A model generated the notes under the pieces. That model made no database searches, was not told where the DNA came from, and saw only the letters and a list, made by a program, of their open reading frames with translations. From positions 1 to 31,409 of the IMG/VR virus record IMGVR_UViG_3300010885_069197: a stretch of DNA of 31,409 bases; one strand, written 5' to 3'. Shown piece after piece: positions 24,790-31,409 of this stretch (position 1 is the stretch's first letter; every line of letters begins with the position of its first letter). This DNA comes from a virus. Position numbers and translations under genes: made by a program.

Positions 24790-25750
24790 GCCTATAGAGC
24801 TTGAAATTGTAACTTCTTCAGCTTATAATAAAACTTTTAAAGCTGAAAAAGAAGGTGATTGCTATGCTTATGTAAAACATAAAGGTGGCAAAACTTATAA
24901 AGCTACATTTTCTTGCTCAAAAAGTGATGAAATTTCTCAAGATTGGAATGGCGAATTGATGTGGGATCAAGTTGACTTGCTTCGCTCCAATCCAGCATTA
25001 TTAGGATTTAAAGAAATTGATGAAGCAGAACAAATATATGTTGATGGATTAGGTGGGCCTGATCCAGAAGAAAGAATGAGAAGAGGAGAAGATGATAGTA
25101 AAGATAGTCGTTTTCAAAACATGCAAATGGCTAGTTTAGATCCTAAAAGTCAACTTTCTAATTGGAATACTTTTGATAAATGGAAAGAGCAATATTGGAA
25201 ACGCGAATATCCAGCTTATTCTCCAAAAACAGATACTTCTAAAAAATATCCACCTACTGAAAGCCCTGTTGGAACTCCTGGAAAATGGAAGCCTATGGTT
25301 TGGAGGCAAGAATTTCCAGATTATGCTCCAAAAACTACAGAATCTGTTCCTAAAAATGTAGATCAAGAGTTTTCCAAAAAAAATAAAGAACAATCTATTC
25401 AGAGTCCCAAAGAGCCAGATGGTAGAATGAAAGTTCCTATGGCAAGCTCTACGCCAGTTCATTATGAGTTTGATTTAGAAAAATATGCTGAAAAAGACTT
25501 TTATAAACAACAGTATCCTGGATTAGGCCCAAATTCTAAAACTGCCAAAGCTGATGAAGTTACTCATTACAATGGTCTTTATCAAGATGAGTATCAAGGG
25601 ACTCCTCAACAGCCTATTAATATTCCTAAAAAATTTAAATATAAGATTGGCGAAAAAAAGACATATGATAATCAATGGAAACTATTAACTTCTGCTCCAA
25701 TGCAGTTATATAAAGAGTTTTTGGTCGCAGAAGACCTTAAAAAGGTGTAA
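24779..25750 (+). CDS. Unknown head-region protein with YWKREYP-type repeats
   Basis: A 323-residue protein starting at GTG 24779 (GTG 24773 is the alternative). No ATG occurs before residue 61, yet the N-terminal unit GDCYAYVKHKGGKTYKATFS is clearly structured, so a GTG start is needed. Residues about 100-280 are polar and probably disordered. They carry four related short motifs: QYWKREYPAYSPKT (138-151), MVWRQEFPDYAPKT (173-186), DFYKQQYPGLGPNSKT (240-253... in part) and LYQDEYQGTP (267-276). Such spaced motifs suggest repeated binding to one partner, for example scaffold or capsid. I do not recognise the family. It overlaps the upstream gene by 11 bases, and its stop lies within a promoter-like motif. 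Confidence 0.7.
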   Translation: MKIKPIELEIVTSSAYNKTFKAEKEGDCYAYVKHKGGKTYKATFSCSKSDEISQDWNGELMWDQVDLLRSNPALLGFKEIDEAEQIYVDGLGGPDPEERMRRGEDDSKDSRFQNMQMASLDPKSQLSNWNTFDKWKEQYWKREYPAYSPKTDTSKKYPPTESPVGTPGKWKPMVWRQEFPDYAPKTTESVPKNVDQEFSKKNKEQSIQSPKEPDGRMKVPMASSTPVHYEFDLEKYAEKDFYKQQYPGLGPNSKTAKADEVTHYNGLYQDEYQGTPQQPINIPKKFKYKIGEKKTYDNQWKLLTSAPMQLYKEFLVAEDLKKV

Positions 25751-25757
25751 TATATAT
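25745..25757 (+). promoter_or_regulatory. GTGTAATATATAT motif, candidate late promoter
   Basis: GTGTAATATATAT has the same 13 bases as the site at 23495. It includes the stop codon of the upstream gene and lies 19 bases before ATG 25764 of the protease-scaffold gene. Confidence 0.5.
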
Positions 25758-25763
25758 AAGATT

Positions 25764-27296
25764 ATGGATTTAGAATTTCCTTTTTACTCAAGTTTTAGTT
25801 CAATGATAAAGCCTCTTGTCTCAGAAGAAAAAGACAAGTATTTAGCAATGGCCAGCCTCATTGACGTAGGAAATTTTATTCCTAAGATTGATACAAAAAG
25901 TAACATTGATTTGTTGCCTGTTGCTTTTAATGCTTGTGTAATTAATCGCGCCAATAAAAATGGCGATGTTATTGATACAGATTCAGCAATTGCTGTTTAT
26001 AAGAACTTTATCAATAAGCCAATCAATATTGAGCATAATCGCCAAAAAATTATAGGAACAATTTTATCTGCAGGTTTTAGTGAATTTGGATCAGATCTTC
26101 CCCTTACTGAAAATCAAGTAAAAGATTTAAAAACTCCTTTTAATATTACTCTTGGTGGAGTTCTTTGGAAAATCGTTAACCCCGAAATCACAGATCAAAT
26201 TGAAGATTCTAATGATGAATCTAGTGATTATTATCAATCAATTTCTGCCAGTTGGGAACTTGGTTTTAGTGAATATCAATTGGTCTGGACTGATAATGAT
26301 AGCAAAAATTTAGAAGATTCAAAAATTGCTGGAGAAATTGAAGCCTCTACATTAAAAGATTATTTAAAAGCTTTTGGCGGAACTGGCAAAACAAAAGATG
26401 GTCGTTCTGTTTATCGTAAAGTGGTAGGAACTGTTGTTCCTCTTGGCATTGGATTGACTGAAAATCCTGCCGCCGAAGTCATTGGAATTGCCGTAAATAA
26501 AGAAAAAACTCCTGATATTAAATTAGATGATCAAAAAGCTGATATTCAAGAACAAAAAATTTCACAATCTAGTGATTCAAATGTAAATAAAAATAGCAAT
26601 AAAATTATGAAAATTAATTCTTTGGAAGATATTAATGATAAAAATTGGAAAGAACTTTCCGCCTCTGCCGTTACGCTCTTCATTGCTGAAGAGATAAAAA
26701 AAGCAAGTGAGTCTTACGTTACTGAAAAAAATAAAACAGAAACTATGTTCAAGGCCACAGAAGCTGCTTCTAAACAATTGCAAGATGATTATGCTGGTTT
26801 GAAGACTGCTCTTGAAGGAGTTCAAGGTGAGCTTTCTAAACTTCAAGAAGAAAAAGCTGCCAGAGAACAAACTGACACTTTTAATTCGCGCATGAACGAG
26901 GTGTGCAGTACTTACGCCCTTAATGATGAAATGGCCAAAGTTGTTGCTGAACAATTAAAAACTTGTAAATGTGATGAGGATTATGCCACTTATAAAACTA
27001 ATATGGCTGTATTCTTGAAACCTTATGAAAGAAAGGCCAATGCTGCTGCATCCCCAAGTGATGAAAAAAATGTTGCTGGGCCCACAAAACAAGCTCCCGA
27101 CACTAAAATGAAAGACCCAAAAGATGAGCAAGCTTATGCTTCAACTCAAGTGGTTGATCAAGCTCTTGACAACGCTGCTCAAGAAAAAATTTCCCTCCCG
27201 AACTCTGTTGAGACAAAGAAGCCTAGTTTGATTGAACAATATAGTCAAGCTTTTTCTTTGGAGGAAGGATTTACAGTTAACAAAAATAGGAGATAA
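25764..27296 (+). CDS. Prohead protease fused to scaffold
   Basis: A 510-residue protein. Residues 1-250 resemble a prohead serine protease: FNACVINRANKNGDVID, then NKPINIEHNRQKIIGTI (H91 as candidate catalytic His) and YYQSISASWELGF (Ser in 159-163, S161 the best candidate). Residues about 285-510 are highly charged, with a coiled-coil segment (about 315-370, LQDDYAGLKTALEGVQGELS) and a Pro/Asp/Lys-rich stretch, as in scaffolds. Family knowledge: the scaffold shapes the prohead and the protease then removes it. An in-frame ATG at 26607 (M282), just before the scaffold half, could give a scaffold-only product, as lambda C/Nu3 does. No SD precedes it, but most genes here lack one. Confidence 0.83.
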   Translation: MDLEFPFYSSFSSMIKPLVSEEKDKYLAMASLIDVGNFIPKIDTKSNIDLLPVAFNACVINRANKNGDVIDTDSAIAVYKNFINKPINIEHNRQKIIGTILSAGFSEFGSDLPLTENQVKDLKTPFNITLGGVLWKIVNPEITDQIEDSNDESSDYYQSISASWELGFSEYQLVWTDNDSKNLEDSKIAGEIEASTLKDYLKAFGGTGKTKDGRSVYRKVVGTVVPLGIGLTENPAAEVIGIAVNKEKTPDIKLDDQKADIQEQKISQSSDSNVNKNSNKIMKINSLEDINDKNWKELSASAVTLFIAEEIKKASESYVTEKNKTETMFKATEAASKQLQDDYAGLKTALEGVQGELSKLQEEKAAREQTDTFNSRMNEVCSTYALNDEMAKVVAEQLKTCKCDEDYATYKTNMAVFLKPYERKANAAASPSDEKNVAGPTKQAPDTKMKDPKDEQAYASTQVVDQALDNAAQEKISLPNSVETKKPSLIEQYSQAFSLEEGFTVNKNRR

Positions 27297-27307
27297 AATA
27301 AAAAAAT

Positions 27308-27919
27308 ATGCCACAATTAGGACCATTTAGAGATTATAATGAGCATGACGTTCTTAACGTCTTTGCTGTTAGCGGTTATACCGCTGATACTACTACAATT
27401 TTACCAAGAGGAACTCTTGTTAAATTAGCTGGAAAAGGGTTTAAATTAGATGAGCCCAATTACATTGAATACCTTGGAAATCCAAGTGCATTCACACCAA
27501 CTAACGTTGTTTCTCAACGTTATGGAGCAATTCCTAAAGTTGTTCCTACTACAACTGGAACTGAATTTCCTGTTGGAATGACGCTTTTTGATATTCGTGA
27601 AACTGATGAAAATGGCGAACTCTTAAAATTCAGACCTCGTAAAGCTGCTGAGTTGGAAGCTGTTATTTCTGGCCAAGCTTGCCCACTTGTTCGCAAAGGA
27701 CTTTTTGCTTACAGCGGAATTACTACTGGCATTGGACAAACTGCAGTTACTGGAGCTGGACAAATTACTGCCGGAACTCTTCTTTATCCTGGAGCCGGAG
27801 CGCTTTCGTCTTGGGCTGTAACTGGACAAGGTGGGTATCAAACCCATAATAAGATTGGTATTGCATTAGGTGATACTGATTCTCGTGGATATACTGTTGT
27901 TTTTCTTAATATCGTCTAA
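27308..27919 (+). CDS. Putative head decoration / stabilisation protein
   Basis: A 203-residue protein directly upstream of the major capsid gene, where decoration proteins usually lie. The sequence is beta-rich: an early strand region with ILPRGTLVKLAGKG, then VVPTTTGTEFPVGMTLFDIRE and a Gly/Ala/Thr-rich end with NKIGIALGDTDSRGYTVVFL. The turn LVRKGLFAYSGIT in the middle is of a type seen in capsid-decorating small beta proteins. AGGAG stands 15 bases before the ATG, too far for a standard SD. The sequence does not match a named family strongly enough to exclude another head role. Confidence 0.68.
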   Translation: MPQLGPFRDYNEHDVLNVFAVSGYTADTTTILPRGTLVKLAGKGFKLDEPNYIEYLGNPSAFTPTNVVSQRYGAIPKVVPTTTGTEFPVGMTLFDIRETDENGELLKFRPRKAAELEAVISGQACPLVRKGLFAYSGITTGIGQTAVTGAGQITAGTLLYPGAGALSSWAVTGQGGYQTHNKIGIALGDTDSRGYTVVFLNIV

Positions 27920-27940
27920 TATTAAAGGATTTATAAAAAT

Positions 27941-29116
27941 ATGAGCTTAATTAAATTAAAAGAAACGCCTGAGCAAATCGAGTTGATCAAGGCTATGGGT
28001 TCTAAGAACCTTCAAGTCTCTCGTGAGGCTACAGAAGCTGTCGCTGCATTTTTGGGACCGGTAATTCGTAAAGTCCTCTTGACTCTCGGCACTTCGTCTG
28101 CTATCTATCGTGATGCAGAATTTGATGAGGATGCAGATCCTTCACTTCCTTTGGACTTGTTTTATGATCAAGGCGAAGGATTTGTTACCACTTGGTCGCA
28201 AAGCCAAGCTGGAGGTTTGCCTACTTCCACTGTTAATGGTATTTCTGAATTGAAATTCCAAACATATCGCCTTGATTCTGCTGTCAGTTTCAATAAGCGT
28301 TATGCCCGTAAACATCGTTTGGATGTTGTTAGTAAAGCTATTGAGCGCATGGTTAACGAAGTGCTCATCAAGCAAGAACGCAATGCTTGGGCTGTTATTT
28401 TGAAAGCCCTTGCTGAAGCTACTACCACTATTCCTACTACTGCTGGTGGCGGAATTGCTTCTCCTCAGTCTTATAAGCACGTTATTAGTTCTTCTAATAG
28501 CGGAAGCTTTTTGTTGAACGATCTTAACAAATTGATGACTCGCGTTAAAAGAATCAATGAGTCGTATTCTGCTAACACTCCTATTCAGCCTTATTCTAAT
28601 GGTCCTACTGACCTTTATGTGAGTCCTGAAATTAAAGAGCAAATCAGAGCATTTGCTTACAATCCAATCAATACTGCTAGTACTGCTAGTATTACTCGCC
28701 AAGGTGCCGAACAATATCTCAGCGATGACTTGCGCAACGATATTTATCGTAACGCTGGTATGCAAAGTATTTTTGGTGTTGTGATCAATGAGCTCGTTGA
28801 GCTTGGTGATACTACTGCTGGTGGTAAATACAATACTTTGTTTAGCCAATTTGCAGGAAGTTCAGTTCCTGGTGGCGGTGGCAATGCCTCTTGGCAGTCT
28901 GCCGTGGACGAAATTGTTATTGCTATTGATAATTCTCGCGGAGCATTTATTCGCCCTGTGTCTCGTCAAGCTGAATCTGGTGGCACATTCTCTGTGCTCC
29001 CTGATGGTCAGTGGGATGGATATGGAGCTCGTGTAGAGAAAGTCGGATTCTACGGATTCGTGGAAGAGGGCCGCCTTTGTATTGATGCTCGTGCCATTGC
29101 CGGTATCGCTGTGTAA
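27941..29116 (+). CDS. Major capsid protein
   Basis: A 391-residue protein, last gene of the head module and followed by a strong terminator. Features fit an HK97-fold capsid: a helical N-terminal region, a long central helix VVSKAIERMVNEVLIKQERNAW (spine-like), DLYVSPEIKEQIRAFAYNP (A-domain core strand and helix), IFGVVINELVELG and a C-terminal strand region ending RLCIDARAIAGIAV. Codon use differs from its neighbours, with more C-ending codons and higher GC, as expected for the most abundant phage protein. AAAGGA lies 11 bases before ATG, a weak SD. Identification rests on order, size, sequence pattern and codon bias together. Confidence 0.87.
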   Translation: MSLIKLKETPEQIELIKAMGSKNLQVSREATEAVAAFLGPVIRKVLLTLGTSSAIYRDAEFDEDADPSLPLDLFYDQGEGFVTTWSQSQAGGLPTSTVNGISELKFQTYRLDSAVSFNKRYARKHRLDVVSKAIERMVNEVLIKQERNAWAVILKALAEATTTIPTTAGGGIASPQSYKHVISSSNSGSFLLNDLNKLMTRVKRINESYSANTPIQPYSNGPTDLYVSPEIKEQIRAFAYNPINTASTASITRQGAEQYLSDDLRNDIYRNAGMQSIFGVVINELVELGDTTAGGKYNTLFSQFAGSSVPGGGGNASWQSAVDEIVIAIDNSRGAFIRPVSRQAESGGTFSVLPDGQWDGYGARVEKVGFYGFVEEGRLCIDARAIAGIAV

Positions 29117-29137
29117 TCTAAGATTAATCTAAACTTT

Positions 29138-29172
29138 AGAGGGGAGCGAGAAATCGCTCCTCTCTTTTTTTT
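29138..29172 (+). terminator. Rho-independent terminator after capsid gene
   Basis: A 12-bp stem (AGAGGGGAGCGA with TCGCTCCTCTCT, one G-U pair) closes on a GAAA tetraloop at 29150-29153. Eight T residues follow at 29165-29172. It is the only strong intrinsic terminator I see in the window and ends the head-gene transcript. Confidence 0.93.
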
Positions 29173-29204
29173 GTTTTTATATTAAAATTTTTTATAATAT
29201 TTAC

Positions 29205-29558
29205 ATGACTAAGAAAAAAGATATTGAACAGCTTTCTCAAACGAATGCTAAAGTGGAAAAATTTGCTCCCACAACTCTTGACCAAATTTGGGGAGATCGC
29301 GGCTCTGCAAAATATAATACTCTTGATCCTATTGAATATGAAGCAAAACTAAAAGGCATGAATAAAACAGATTTATATTCTCATGCTCGTTCATTGGGAA
29401 TCATGCCAAATGACAATTATGATTTGTTGATTCGTAAATTGCGTCAAGAATTTTTAGCTCATATTAATGCATATCGCCGCCCTAATGTTGTTAATAACGC
29501 AAATGGTGCAAAAAAAGTTTCTACAGAAGTATTAAAGATTCTTTCTGAAGGTCGATAA
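29205..29558 (+). CDS. Small protein with SAP-like helical domain
   Basis: A 117-residue protein, first gene after the capsid terminator. Residues about 44-86 (LKGMNKTDLYSHARSLGIMP, then LLIRKLRQEFLAHI) follow the helix-extended-helix pattern of SAP-like domains: L-x-x-M-x-x-x-D-L-x-x-H-A, G, P and L-x-x-x-L. SAP domains bind DNA in cellular proteins; similar small proteins occur just after capsid genes in several phage groups with unclear roles. The leader (29173-29204) is A/T only, with no SD. A neck or head-completion role is possible by position. Family level is moderate, function uncertain. Confidence 0.72.
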   Translation: MTKKKDIEQLSQTNAKVEKFAPTTLDQIWGDRGSAKYNTLDPIEYEAKLKGMNKTDLYSHARSLGIMPNDNYDLLIRKLRQEFLAHINAYRRPNVVNNANGAKKVSTEVLKILSEGR

Positions 29559-29560
29559 TT

Positions 29561-29573
29561 GTGTAATATATCA
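29561..29573 (+). promoter_or_regulatory. GTGTAATATATCA motif, candidate late promoter
   Basis: GTGTAATATATCA begins two bases after the upstream stop and lies 18 bases before ATG 29579. It has the same 11-base core as the sites at 23495 and 25745. It would restart transcription for the virion genes after the capsid terminator. Confidence 0.5.
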
Positions 29574-29578
29574 TATAT

Positions 29579-29941
29579 ATGGCAAATGTATATGATATTT
29601 CTATAGAGCAAGGCTCCAGTTTAAATTTAACTTTAACAGCCACAGATTCAACTAGCTCTTATTTGAATTTAACTGGTTATGCCGCTAGAGGTAAAATTAA
29701 ATATGGTTATGGATCAAGCGGATATTTATTAAGTATCAATCCACAAATTGACTTAAGTTTAATTAGCGGATTAATCAACATTTCTTTAACTGCAGATCAA
29801 ACTTCTCTTCTTCCTGTAACAAAAGCTGTATATGATATAGAAGTTTATGCTACAGGAAGTAATATTTCTGTTCCAAGTGGATATACTTTTAAAGTATTAA
29901 AAGGATACGCAGATATTTCTCCAGAAGTAACTACAAGTTAA
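29579..29941 (+). CDS. Small Ig-like virion protein
   Basis: A 120-residue beta protein. The pattern D-I-S-I-E-Q-G-S-S-L-N-L-T-L near the start, YLNLTGYAARGKIKYGYGS, a middle strand with GLINISLTADQTSLLP and VYDIEVYATGSN near the end, then VLKGYADISPEVT, matches a small beta-sandwich type frequent in phage baseplate-upper or tail-associated proteins, where D-L-T-G-x-x-A-x-x-x-I-R is typical. It follows a candidate promoter and precedes a small collagen-tagged protein by one base. A virion structural role is likely; exact position unknown. Confidence 0.75.
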   Translation: MANVYDISIEQGSSLNLTLTATDSTSSYLNLTGYAARGKIKYGYGSSGYLLSINPQIDLSLISGLINISLTADQTSLLPVTKAVYDIEVYATGSNISVPSGYTFKVLKGYADISPEVTTS

Positions 29942-29942
29942 T

Positions 29943-30311
29943 ATGTCAGATATAAATGTGACAGTTCGAACTGCTCCTCTTAATATTAATGTTAATACAA
30001 GCCCAACTGTTTTAGTTTCTGCTGCAACTGCTGGCGTTCAAGGGCCAGTTGGAATTCAAGGGGCTGGAGTTTTATCTTTTTCTGGCTTATGTACAAGCGG
30101 CGTAGATAGTGAATTTATAAAATTTTCTTCTAATGGATCTAATTATACTTTTTATTCTATACCAAAAGTTGTATGTTCTTTTCAAAACACTATAGATAGT
30201 AATTTGTACAATGTTGTTATTAACGCAATTAAAACATCAGGCATAAATGTTAGCTATAGTGATAATATAGTTAAAACAGGCTACGGCTTAAGTATAATTA
30301 CAAATTTATAA
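29943..30311 (+). CDS. Short collagen-tagged fibre-tip-like protein
   Basis: A 122-residue protein. The first 30 residues are a beta stretch (INVTVRTAPLNINVNTSPTV). A very short Gly-X-Y run (GVQGPVGIQGAG, about residues 31-42) follows, and then a compact domain with PKVVCSFQNTIDSNLYNVVI and SGINVSYSDNIVKTGYGLSI. That last pattern is a common C-terminal tip unit of phage fibres. It starts one base after the preceding stop. It could be a miniature fibre or an adaptor that co-assembles with the large fibre that follows. The assignment rests on architecture, not on a named family. Confidence 0.7.
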   Translation: MSDINVTVRTAPLNINVNTSPTVLVSAATAGVQGPVGIQGAGVLSFSGLCTSGVDSEFIKFSSNGSNYTFYSIPKVVCSFQNTIDSNLYNVVINAIKTSGINVSYSDNIVKTGYGLSIITNL

Positions 30312-30326
30312 AAAAATAATTACTTT

Positions 30327-31409
30327 ATGTCATATACGCCGCCAGCGCCAACTTATGTTAGTCTTCCTTTAAGTGGAAATGTAAATTTATTTAAAAATAT
30401 AAAGGCTGGTTATATTGACATTAGCGGGGCTATTATTAATAGCTCCATTGCTCATGGTAATGTAGAATTTAAACAGCGTCCTACAGTTAGTGGAGTTGAT
30501 GTAGCATTATATACTGATGTACTTTGGATTCCTATAGTTGCAACTTCTCCTATAATAACTCCTGCAATTGTTCCAAATGCTTTAGGGGGATCAGGAACTA
30601 CTATTAGCTCTAATGAATATACTTATTTTACAGGACTAGTAGGCATTAATAATACTGCGCCTTTTTATACTTTAGATGTTAATGGGCCAATAGGAAATAG
30701 TTTAGGAGGCTTAGAAATTACCGCTGGGACTTATACAAATATAGAAAATTCTATTCCTGGATATGTTTTTATTCATGGAGGAAATGGTGTTGCATCAGCT
30801 TGGAATCGCAATGGAGGAGATGTTTATATTGATGGTGGAAATTCTTATGGACAAACAGCAGGAAATGTTATTATTGCCGGTGGACATTCAAACACTTATT
30901 ATGAATCATTTCCCGCTGGATATGTAAATTTGTTGAGTCAAGTTTTAATAAATCAAAATATTAATTCTGGAACGGCTCCAAAATTTGATCTTGAAGTTAT
31001 AGGCTCAGGTAATTTTTCAAGTGGGCTTTACGTTAGCGGAGTTAGTGTTTTAACTGGAGTAAATTTAACAAATTATGTTACAGTTAATCAAACAGGATCT
31101 TTTGTAACTACTTCTAATGCTTCATTTATAGTTCGTCCAACTGTTAATGGTACAGGAATTTTATTGAGTGGAGAAGCTGCTTCTATAATTGCGAATATAG
31201 TTTATACAACTGGCAATCAAAATATTTCTGGAGTTAAAAATTTTTATTCAAGACCAACTGTTAATGGTACAGGAATTTTATTGAGTGGAGAAGCTGTTTC
31301 AGTACAAACTGGAACTCTAACTGGAGTATTTTATCCTCTTCTTACAAATCCTAGCGGATACATTACGACAGGACAAACTGGAACTCTAACTGGAGTATTT
31401 TATCCTCTT
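30327..31409 (+). CDS. Tail fibre, 3'-truncated by window edge
   Basis: An open frame of 361 codons from ATG 30327 to the last base with no stop. It begins MSYTPPAPTYVSLPLSGNVN. Residues about 105-125 read YFTGLVGINNTAPFYTLDVN, then comes a glycine-rich beta stretch (VYIDGGNSYGQTAGNVIIAG) and then the element FSSGLYVSGVSVLTGV, nearly identical to FSSGLYVSGNSVLTGV in the first gene. VNQTGSFVTT and the hinge VYTTGNQNISGVKNF follow, as in the other fibres. The end carries direct repeats. It clearly belongs to the same fibre family as the genes at 2-1927 and 3409-4323. The real length is unknown. Confidence 0.85.
   Translation, partial: MSYTPPAPTYVSLPLSGNVNLFKNIKAGYIDISGAIINSSIAHGNVEFKQRPTVSGVDVALYTDVLWIPIVATSPIITPAIVPNALGGSGTTISSNEYTYFTGLVGINNTAPFYTLDVNGPIGNSLGGLEITAGTYTNIENSIPGYVFIHGGNGVASAWNRNGGDVYIDGGNSYGQTAGNVIIAGGHSNTYYESFPAGYVNLLSQVLINQNINSGTAPKFDLEVIGSGNFSSGLYVSGVSVLTGVNLTNYVTVNQTGSFVTTSNASFIVRPTVNGTGILLSGEAASIIANIVYTTGNQNISGVKNFYSRPTVNGTGILLSGEAVSVQTGTLTGVFYPLLTNPSGYITTGQTGTLTGVFYPL
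31137..31296 (+). repeat. 43-bp direct repeat pair in last fibre gene
   Basis: Bases 31137-31179 recur exactly at 31254-31296, a period of 117 bases or 39 codons. Each copy encodes PTVNGTGILLSGEA. Near-perfect identity suggests recent duplication or ongoing gene conversion. Confidence 0.9.
31304..31409 (+). repeat. 37-bp direct repeat pair at window end
   Basis: Bases 31304-31340 recur exactly at 31373-31409, a period of 69 bases or 23 codons, encoding QTGTLTGVFYPL. The window stops inside or at the end of the second copy, so more copies may follow. Confidence 0.9.

Noticed and set aside
25136-25462. Minus- and plus-strand frames inside the YWKREYP-repeat gene
   Set aside because: They are shadows of a well-supported frame with proper overlaps to its neighbours.
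26577-26954. A 125-residue minus-strand frame opposite the scaffold coding region
   Set aside because: It is Phe- and Ser-rich, the complement of Lys/Glu-rich coiled-coil codons. No independent support.
28142-28849. A 235-residue minus-strand frame inside the capsid gene
   Set aside because: It lies wholly antisense to a confidently coding gene, is low-complexity Ser/Ile/Arg-rich as expected of a complement frame, and has no start context or neighbours of its own.
29111-29116. GTGTAA at the capsid gene stop, matching the promoter motif
   Set aside because: It is the last Val codon plus stop, followed by TCTAAG instead of an A/T run, and lies upstream of the terminator and far from the next ATG.
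2-31409. Diversity-generating retroelement acting on the fibre repeats
   Set aside because: No reverse transcriptase and no template/variable repeat pair with adenine-specific changes is seen; the repeats are simple tandem or direct copies.
2-31409. tRNA genes, CRISPR arrays or integration sites
   Set aside because: Intergenic space is almost absent and no cloverleaf, spaced palindromic repeat array or integrase is visible.

Overview
The window is a stretch of a tailed double-stranded DNA phage (Caudoviricetes), very AT-rich and densely packed. It carries large terminase, portal, prohead protease/scaffold and major capsid genes, a PhoH-like ATPase, a putative phage sigma factor and many tail-fibre or adhesin genes. 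The C-terminus of the first fibre resembles fibres of T4-like marine phages. TGA is read as stop at several genes, so the standard bacterial code applies. Most starts lack a Shine-Dalgarno sequence and sit in A/T-only leaders, often ending TATATG. This fits a host that relies little on SD pairing (for example Bacteroidota or cyanobacteria), but the host cannot be fixed from this sequence. I saw no tRNA, CRISPR array, integrase, transposase, reverse transcriptase or lysis gene.

Layout. (1) 2-6241: adhesin region with a 5'-truncated fibre (8-residue repeats, YadA-like head repeats, conserved C-terminal domain), three genes holding four LamG-like lectin domains, a short fibre and an unknown protein. 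(2) 6258-7415: PhoH-like ATPase, and the only minus-strand gene, which converges on it. (3) 7468-12413: five overlapping or abutting genes: zinc-ribbon protein, sigma-like factor with a Cys cluster, protein with two HTH-like repeats (candidate small terminase), C2H2 plus ERCC4/XPF-type nuclease, large terminase. (4) 12449-14998: a large collagen-like fibre inserted between terminase and portal. (5) 15002-17598: portal and an unknown protein. (6) 17629-23494: five genes made from two duplicated families in the order A-B-B'-C-A'. B' carries a cysteine-rich domain, and C looks like the detached C-terminal half of B. (7) 23519-29116: head module of three small conserved or unknown proteins, fused protease-scaffold, putative decoration protein and major capsid protein, closed by a strong intrinsic terminator. 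(8) 29205-31409: SAP-like small protein, small beta-sandwich virion proteins and a 3'-truncated fibre.

How it works together. Regions 3, 5 and 7 build and fill the head; regions 1, 4, 6 and 8 supply virion appendages and host-recognition proteins. A recurring GTGTAATATAT-like motif 13-32 bases before the start of several gene blocks may be a phage late promoter. The sigma-like protein encoded here is a natural candidate to read it. This link is inference.
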